In this document: positions 56,570 through 64,000 of the stretch, one piece after another
Numbering within the stretch: the stretch's first letter is position 1
Layout: every line of letters begins with the position of its first letter
From: Arachis hypogaea
Taxonomy: Eukaryota > Streptophyta > Magnoliopsida > Fabales > Fabaceae
Assembly (NCBI RefSeq): GCF_003086295.3
Contig: NC_092051.1
Coordinates: forward strand, 72,541,772 to 72,605,771
Direction of reading: 5' to 3'
Length of the DNA: 64,000 bases
The notes under the pieces: model-generated
What the model was told of the DNA's origin: nothing
The model's database searches: none
Seen by the model: the letters and a program-made list of their open reading frames with translations, nothing else
Program-made: the position numbers and the translations under genes

Positions 56570-58777
56570 TGATGCCAGGGCATCTTGGCTAGTTTCACAA
56601 GCCATTTTTTGTTTGTTTTAGGGAAGTTTCATGCATTTATTAGGCAATAAGTAAGTATTTGGATGAGAATTTTATGTATGCCTTGATTCAATCAAACATT
56701 GTTAATTTTGTGCATTTTCATGAGATGTATGCTAGATTTATTTTTTATTGTGGATGATGCAAAATCTTGTGAAATTAGCAAAGCTTTGATGCATGTGTTT
56801 GGTTGATGATAGGTGGAAAGGAAGCTAAGGAAGGGAGAGCAAACAAGCAACAAAAGGACCATGGAAAGCATCAAAAGGAAGCAACGTTCGTGGCCAAGGT
56901 TGGCTCACCAACGTTGCCTCAAACGTTGAAGAAAGAAGAAGAGACCAACGTTGGAGCCAAAGTTGGTGCTCCAACGTTAGGTCCAACACCCATCCTAAAA
57001 AGAGGTGCAAAGTTGGAGCCAAAGTTGGCATCCAACTTTGCCTCAAACATTGGCGAAGAAAGGTGCATAGTTGGAGCCAAAGTTGGACTCCAACTATGCC
57101 TCAAACTATAAGCAAAAAGCCAACGTTTGAGCCCAAAGTTGGACCTCAAACGCTATCTCAAACGCTGGCCAAGAGGAAGGTGCATAGTTGGAGGCAAAGT
57201 TGGACTCCAACTATGCCTCAAACTTCAATTCAAGAGACCATAGTTGGAGCCAAAGTTGGACTCCAACTATGGGTCCAACGTTGCGGTAGAGAGGTGCCAA
57301 CGTTGGAGGGAATGTTGGTGGTCCAACATTTCCTCCAACGTGCTCGACAAATTTCAAGTTTTGGAGTTGGAAAATCGTGGATGAGAAATTTTGTCAATCA
57401 ACGCGCATGCGTGGGCGACGCGTACGCGTGTATGGGTAATTTTGCCAATCCATGCGCACGCGTGGGCGACGCGCACGCGTGGATAGGCGGACGTTGGACT
57501 CCAACGTTGAGTCAAACTATGGTTGCTGCATCCAGAAATTCTCTTTTTAAAGTAACGTTTGACTCAAACGTTGATCACCAACGTTCTCACCAACTTCAAT
57601 ACAAAATACCACCCATGCATGTATGAACGTTAGCTAGCCAACGTCCTTGCCAACATCACTAAAGAGCCACTCCAAGCTTACTCCAATCAAGGCTAAAAGC
57701 CCACATCCAAGTACTTGAAAACCCATTTTGAAGAAAAAGGAGTATAAATATGAAGACTTCGTAAGTTAGAAGGGGGCTGCGAAGCATGGAGGTTTAGAGA
57801 ATCCAAAGCTCTCGGGAGGCCCAAAGGGGGGCTCTCGGAGTTCAAAACTCTGTTTATTTTCTCTGTACTTTTCTTTTTAGTTCATGTACTTTCTTTCTTT
57901 TTGCAATTTCTGTTTGAATTGAGCTATGAACAACTAAACCCCTCTTCATTCGGTTAGGGAGCTCTGTTGTAATTCAATGGATCAATAATAGTTTTTACCC
58001 TTCTTCTTCTTTCTTTTCTCTTGATTTTTCTAGAAAGCTTTCGCTCTTATTTCAATTGAGCAGTTGGCTCGACAAAAAAGCTTTTCATAATTGGGTTTCC
58101 TTTGAGCCTCGAGAGAGGGATGAGAAAATCATGCTAGAAATGCTTTCTCATGTTAGACTGGATTGGGGGTTCGATGGATATGGTGACACGTAATCCTACC
58201 AATACTTTGATCTAGAAAAACATGTGGTATAATCAGTGACCATACTTCATCTTTTCCCATGAACAATTAAATCAAGATATTGGGCAATTGTTCAAGCTTA
58301 GAGAGATTGGTAAGCCAAGACATTGGAATCCAATCACCTAAGATTGCCAAGAAAATCAATGAGTATCTTGATTGAGGAAGAGATGAAAATGAACTTGATT
58401 CGGAGAATGCAACATCTCCTAAGCCCAATGAACTCCCCATCTCTGATCTATCCATTCTCTTTAATTTCTGTTATTTACTTTTATGCTTAACCACCCCATT
58501 CCTATTTATTTTTCTGCACTTTAATTTCTGCTCTTTATATTTTGCAATTCACATTCAGTCATTTATATTCTTTGCAATTTACTTTTCCCGCCATTTACTT
58601 TTCTGCACATCCAAATTCAAATCTGATTCAGTTCAACTAGAATATTCCTCTAATTAAAGTTGATCAACCAATCAATCCCTGTGGGGTTCGACCTCACTCT
58701 ATTGTGAGTTTTTACTTGACGATAATTTGGTGCACTTGCCAGTGGAAATTTCTTGAGAGACAGATTTTCGTGCATTA
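56570..58777 (+). repeat. F LTR 3
   Basis: 2208 bp, ending GTGCATTA, followed by the duplication ATAAT. TATAAATA at 57743-57750; palindromic array 56882-57340; CpG block 57397-57482. Confidence 0.9.
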
Positions 58778-58782
58778 ATAAT

Positions 58783-58907
58783 GACTGCTTGCATGCCTTT
58801 GAAACTCTGAAAGCAAAGCTTGTCTCTGCACCCTTCATAGCCCCTCCTAACTAGGATTTACCATTTGAGCTAATGTGTGATGCCAGTGACTATGCTATAG
58901 GGGTTGT
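58783..58907 (+). pseudogene. RT to RNase H piece of the Athila-like remnant (H)
   Basis: Reads DCLHAFETLKAKLVSAPFIA, PPN, a TAG, then DLPFELMCDASDYAIGVV. It continues the pol sequence broken by E and F. ELMCDASDYA is the start of the Ty3/gypsy RNase H. It is cut at 58908 by LTR piece I. Confidence 0.85.
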
Positions 58908-59944
58908 TGATACGAAAAAAATTAATCCATATAACTACCGGCAAGTATACTGGGTCGCATCAAGTAGTAATACTCACAAGAGTGAGGTCGATCCCACAGA
59001 AATTGGTGGATTAAGCAATCTTAGTTGAATGGTGTTCTAGTCAGACAAATAATTTATGATTTCTTTGTGTATTCAACATTTAATTTGACATGAAAGTAAA
59101 GTGCAAAAATATAAATGACAAGGAATTGAAATGACTGAAAGTAAAAAAATGAAGTAAATGACTGGTAATTTAATATCAAGAACTTAAAGTGCAAGAAAAT
59201 AAGAACTAAAATATAAATGGCAGGAATTATAAATTACAGGAATATAAAAGGGAAATTGGGTAGTGGGTATTTAAGAGAACTAAAAACTCAACAAAATTGA
59301 AGTGAAGACTTTTTATGGGTGAGATCACTAGGGATTAGAGATGTTGATTTATCATGAATTAATGGTGATCAATCCCTTCTCAATCATTTGAGTACATTTA
59401 TGGCAGATTGTGGGTAATTGAATCCCAATTTCTTGGTGGTTCAATTTCTATCACAAACAATTGCCAATCTCTTGATCTAATTGTTCATGAGAAGAGGTGA
59501 AGATCAATTGCTAATCCCAATGCCACACAATTCCCAGAATTTCAATTCAAGGTGGTTACATCTCACATACCAAACCAAGAATGTATCAACTAAGAGAATC
59601 ATGAGAGGATAAACCCCAAACTGAATTTATGACTCCTTTCTCAAGTTCATCACACAATTCAAGTAGATTCAATCCCTTTCTCGATAGTGATTGAATCTAT
59701 GAAGTACAAGAGTTTCCTCTTAGATAAACTAACCTGAATTGAGAAGAAAAGAAGAAGTATTAATCCATTAAAATTAACAGAGCTCCTCCCCCTAGTGAAA
59801 ATGGCATTTAGTGACTCATAGCTCCAAGTACAAACTAGAATTCAAAAATGAAAATTAAGCTAAGTACAAAAGTAAAAGAAAAGAAAACTACAAGCAAAGA
59901 TGAAAGTAAAAGTGATGTAAAGTATGAGCTCCAAAGTAAATTCC
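58908..59944 (-). repeat. LTR piece I, minus strand
   Basis: Starts TGATACG. Its reverse complement ends with CCTCACTCTTGTGAGTATTA and ACTTGCCGGTAGTTATATGG, the same kind of LTR end as in F and G. It is about 1.04 kb, then broken by element G at 59945. No coding. The rest of it lies beyond G, outside the window. Confidence 0.65.
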
Positions 59945-62057
59945 TGATGACAGGGCATTTTGGACAGTTTCACTGACCTTTTCTTTACTGTTTTAGGATA
60001 GTTTCATGCATTTTCTTAAGTAAATAAGCAAGTTTTGGGTAGATATTCACTTACATCTTGATTCAAGCAAACATTGTGAACTTTACATGATTTCATGAGA
60101 ATTATGCATGAATTTAATGACAAATTGGATAATACATGATCTCATGACTTGGAATAGAGCTTTGATGCACTTTAATTGCTTGATTTTAGGACAAAGAAAG
60201 CAAGGAAGAACCACGTTAGTAGCCACATTAGTCTAATTAACGTGACCACTAACGTGGAATGGGAGCTAGCTTGCAACGTTAATGAGAAAAGTGATCGCCA
60301 ATAACGCCCTCGAAAGCCATTATAGCCCACGTTAGTTGCCACGTTAATTATGTTAACATGGAAGCTAACGTGGAAGAGAAGTGAAGCTCCAACGTTAGTG
60401 GTAAAAGTGAATGCCACTAACGTTGGAAGAAGGGGCACACTTGGCCACGTTAAGAGTCACGTTAATCACATTAACGTGAACTCTAACGTGGAAGGAACAA
60501 GGAATTGCCAACGTTAGTGACACTCACCTTTGTCACTAACATTAGATTAAGCCACTATTAAGCCACTATTGCCCACGTTAATTGCCACGTTAACTACGTT
60601 AACGTGGAAGCTAACGTGGAAGAAGAATTGATGGACCAACGTTAGTGACACTCACCTTTGTCACTAATGTTGGAGATGGCAATCACCACCACGTTAATGG
60701 TCATGTTAATCTAATTAACGTGAACTCTAACGTGGAAAAGAGGGGCGTTTGGAGCGTTAGTGACAAAGGTAAGTGTCACTAACGCTCTCGAAGAATAGGC
60801 AAGTCCACGTTAAAGGTCACGTTAGCTATACTAACGTGAACTCTAACGTGGGGAAAAGGGGCAATAAGCAACGTTATTGGAAAAGGTGAATGCCAATAAT
60901 GTTTGCGAAGGACCAAGAGGCAACGTTAGTGGTCACGTTAGTGCCACTAACGTTGAAGTTAATGTGAATCAATTTTGGCTTGGAACGTTAGTGAAAAAGG
61001 TGATCGTCACTAACGTTCTCGAACCCACACTTTCACTTAATGTTAACACAACTAACGTCCTAACTAACGTCCATGCCTAACTCACACTTTCTCTGCAAGC
61101 AGAGCTGAGCCCACTAAAGATTATAACTGCTTCAACTAAAGATCCAAAGGCCCATATCCAAGACTTGAAGAAGCCAACTAGAAGATCAGAAGAGTAGTAT
61201 ATATAGGAGTAGTTTTGAACTAGTGAAGGAGCTTTTGGCATATTGGAGAACTACACTCTGTATATTTTACTTTCCCTGCACTTTCTAGTTTGAGTTTTCA
61301 GAATGTATTTTTCATTTACGCTTTCCATTCCCAGAGCTATGAACAACTAAACCCCTTTCATTGGGTTAGGGAGCTCTGTTGTAATTTGATGGATCAATAA
61401 TAGTTTTCATTATTCTTCTTCTTTCTTTTCTCTTGATTTTACTAGAAAGCTTTCAATCTTCATCCTATTGGATAGTTGTCTTGGAAAAGAAGCTATTCAT
61501 ACTTGGATCTCTTCGGACCTTGGAAGAGGGATGAAGAGATCATGCTAGAAATGCTTTCTCATGTTGGACCAAATTGGGGTTTGGATGGATATGGTGACAT
61601 ATAATCCTACCAACACTTTGATTTTGAAATACATGTGGTATAATCAGTGACCATACTTCATCTCTTCTCATGAGCAATTAGACCAAGGAATTGGCTATTG
61701 ATCAAGATTTGAGAGATTGGGTTGCCAAGGAATTGGAATCCAATCACTTAAGATTGCTAAGGAGATCAATGAATGCATTGATTGAGGAAGAGATGAGAAT
61801 GAACTTGATCCGGAGAATACAACAACTCCTAAGCCTGATGAATCCCCCATTTCTGTTATTTACTTTCCCACCATTTACGTTTCTGCAAATATCAACTCAA
61901 TTTCTGCCTAGCTCAACTAGAATATTCCTCTGATTAAAGTTTCTTGACCAATCAATCCCTGTGGGATTCGACCTCACTCTATTGTGAGTTTTTACTTGAT
62001 GACAATTCGGTATACTTGCTGAGGGAAATTTGTTGAGAGACAAGTTTCCGTGCATCA
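59945..62057 (+). repeat. Element G 5' LTR
   Basis: TGATGACAGGGCATTTTGG to CCGTGCATCA, 2113 bp, with TATATATAGG at 61198-61207. Its last 750 bp match the F LTRs (GAACAACTAAACCCC, CAATCCCTGTGGGATTCGAC). The left flank is ATTCC; the partner is outside the window. Confidence 0.88.
60200..61075. repeat. Palindromic ACGTTA array in the G LTR
   Basis: Irregular units such as CCACGTTAGTTGCCACGTTA and CTAACGTGGAAG, each able to pair with its neighbour. It occupies the place of the GTTGGAGCC array in F. Confidence 0.8.
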
Positions 62058-62063
62058 AGTTTA

Positions 62064-62081
62064 TGGCGCCGTTGTCGGGGA
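62064..62081 (+). other. Primer binding site of element G
   Basis: TGGCGCCGTTGTCGGGGA, a few bases after the LTR end. The same site in minus orientation is found in C. Confidence 0.88.
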
Positions 62082-62353
62082 TTGATTTTGTATCAACAAT
62101 GATTAAATTGGTGGATAACTAGATTGAGCATTTTTTTCTTTTGTTTGATTTAATTTCTGTTTGAGTAATTTACTTTCAGTTTTAGTTTTTTCTTTCCTTT
62201 ACCCCCTACCCGTTTGTGGTGTTCTTTTATTTGTTACAATTCAGTTCACTAACCCACTAACTGTTTGATATATTGCATCACTCACACTAACAGCATTTCT
62301 AACAAGAATACTTCCTGCATTTGTCTCCTTCTTGCTTGTGCCTTGTTGGTTGT

Positions 62354-64000
62354 ATGACAGGTAGAAGAAGCGGGGCTTCAACTTCCTTTGATTTTGAACC
62401 TAAGAGGACCTTCCTTAGACTAAGCAGGAAAGCAAGAGGAAAGAGAGTTGTTAGTGCTGAGGAAGAGGAGGAGTATTTTGAACTAGACATGGATGAGAAT
62501 ATGGAGAACCATCATGAAGAAGAGGCTCACAACCATGGCAGAGAAGGTCCAGTGCATCATGCTGGACAAGAGAGAAGAGTTTTAGGCTCTTATATAAACC
62601 CAAACCCAGGAAACTGTGGAAGTAGCATCCAAAAGCCAACCATACATGCCAATAACTTTGAACTAAAGCCACAGCTCATCACCCTTGTTCAGAACAACTG
62701 TTCATTCGGAGGAAGTGTCCAAGAAGACCCCAATCAACATCTAACCACCTTCATGAGGATATGTGATACTGTGAAGTCTATTGGTGTTCATCCCGACACC
62801 TATAGATTGCTTTTGTTCCCCTTTTCACTCAAGGACAAAGCATCTAAATGGCTGGAATCTTTCCCGAAGGAGAGCTTAATAACCTGGGAAGATATGGTGA
62901 ACAAATTCTTGGCGAGATTCTATCCTCCTCAAAGAATCAACAGGTTGAGAGCTAAGGTACAAACCTTCAGGCAACAAGATGGTGAAACTCTCTATGAAGC
63001 ATGGGAGAGGTTTAAGGACTTAACAAGAAGGTGCCCGACAGATATGTTCAATGAATGGGTGCAGTTACACATTTTCTATGAAGGTCTTTCTTATGAATCA
63101 AAGAAGGCAGTAGACCACTCATCCGGGGGATCTCTGAACAAGAAGAAGACCATTTAAGAAGCCATAGATGTCATTGAGACTATAGCTGAGAATGACTACT
63201 TCTATGCTTTTGAAAGAGGCAACACTAGAGGAGTGATGGAGCTATGCAACGTGGATGCACTGCTGGCTCAAACCAAGATGATCACCAAGCAGCTGGCTGA
63301 CCTTACCAAGAAGATGGAAAGGAACCAAGTAGCAGCAATCACCACCTCATCAGCAGCTCAAGAAAGAGTGAATGCAGAGGCAGAGGGTGATCAGGAACAA
63401 GCCAACTATATTGGGAACTCACCTAGGCAGACCCATGATCCATACTCCAAAACTTATAATCCTGGTTGGAGGAACCACCCAAACTTTGGGTGGGAAAATC
63501 AACAAGATCAAGGCCAAGATCAGAGACGTCACAACCCCAACAACAATGCAGCTCATCAACATTCCACACAGAGATCATATCAGCACCCACCTAACAACAC
63601 CCATCAACATCCATATCAAAACCAAAATGGCCCTTCTCATCACTCCAATCTCAACTCACCATCATCCGAAGATAGACTCTCAAGGATTGAGACTCTACTT
63701 GAAGGCATATGTAAAGAAATCCAAGATAATAAGGTGTTCAAGGAGGAGGTGCGAGCCAATATCAAAAACCAGGGAGACACCATCAAGAGGCTAGAATTTC
63801 AAGTAGGATACCTCTCTGAGAAGATTCCCAAACCTACTGACAGCTTCCCAAGTGACACAGAGAAAAACCCGAGAGGTGAAGCAAAGAAAGTAAGATGGGA
63901 AGAATACAAGATGGTCACTATTAGTGATAAGGGGACAGAGGAAGAGCTGAACAAACCATTCGAACAACCTAGAGACACCTCAACAGAGAAGCAGGAAGAG
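62354..64000 (+). pseudogene. Gag of element G (Athila-like), one stop codon, runs off the window
   Basis: ATG at 62354 (MTGRRSGASTSFDFEPKRTF). An acidic segment is followed by the retrotransposon gag capsid domain (about residues 95-260: ICDTVKSIGVHPDTYRLLLF, WEDMVNKFLARFYPPQRINR, QLHIFYEGLSYESKKAVD). A TAA at 63155-63157 interrupts. The same frame then stays open to the window end: NDYFYAFERGNTRGVMELCN, a Gln/His/Asn/Pro-rich stretch and DRLSRIETLLEG with a coiled coil. There is no zinc knuckle up to the edge. Protease and pol should follow outside the window. Only one lesion is seen, so G is young. Confidence 0.88.

Larger units (their letters stand above)
41028..58777 (+). mobile_element. 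Element F: three-LTR tandem array
   Basis: Order: LTR 41028-43237, interior 43238-51257 (with CACTA 3 inside), LTR 51258-53373, interior 53374-56569, LTR 56570-58777. The outermost ends are flanked by the same 5-bp duplication ATAAT (41023-41027 and 58778-58782). No pol domains are present, so it is non-autonomous. Confidence 0.92.

Noticed and set aside
60200..61075. CRISPR-like or regular satellite array
   Set aside because: Units vary in length and orientation, with no constant spacer; it is part of an LTR.

Overview
This 64 kb window is repeat-rich intergenic DNA from a flowering plant. It is most likely a legume of the peanut genus (Arachis): the LTR at 39294-40997 and the palindromic ACGCGT, CAACGTTGG and GGCGTTTAAC-type LTR arrays look like repeats I associate with that genus. 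That attribution is from memory and unverified. I found no intact cellular gene, no tRNA or rRNA gene and no CRISPR array. Most of the window is accounted for by transposable elements inserted into one another.

Left half (1-38396): a deep nest of LTR retrotransposons. An Athila-like pol pseudogene (H, seen again at 38397) is the oldest host. It is interrupted by D (+ strand, non-autonomous). D is interrupted by an LTR fragment J (22721-22982), J by element C (- strand; 1-1233 and 17945-22720), and C by element A, a Tat-like Ty3/gypsy element (1234-17944, target duplication GTCTC). A is in turn interrupted by B (3494-11072). A has all gag-pol domains on the - strand (gag, protease, RT, RNase H, a second archaeal-type RNase H, integrase), broken by four stop codons and two 1-nt frameshifts. 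It also has an extra antisense ORF with an intron on the + strand; B split that ORF. B, C and D are one family of non-autonomous elements that share a single odd ORF and no pol.

Middle (26211-36066): a CACTA DNA transposon (TSD TGT, 23-bp matching ends) inserted in D, with a second CACTA (31207-35987) inside it. Neither shows a recognisable transposase. The outer one carries five ordered exons matching the plant Golgi coiled-coil protein CASP plus an LRR exon. The inner one carries three antisense exons of DNA gyrase subunit A. A third CACTA (45356-50308, TSD CAA, confirmed by an empty site at 55490/55491) carries two unidentified exons.

Right half (38397-64000): the Athila RT pseudogene H, split by a solo LTR E (TSD GTTAC) and by a three-LTR tandem array F (LTR-int-LTR-int-LTR, 41028-58777, TSD ATAAT). 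It is followed by an LTR piece I and by the start of element G, whose gag frame has only one stop and is otherwise open to the window edge. F looks like the non-autonomous partner of G.

The most interesting unexplained structure is a set of conserved non-coding modules: stem-loops with an AGGA loop next to polypurine-tract-like motifs repeated two to four times per element, and a stem-loop after the ORF whose stem covaries between families.
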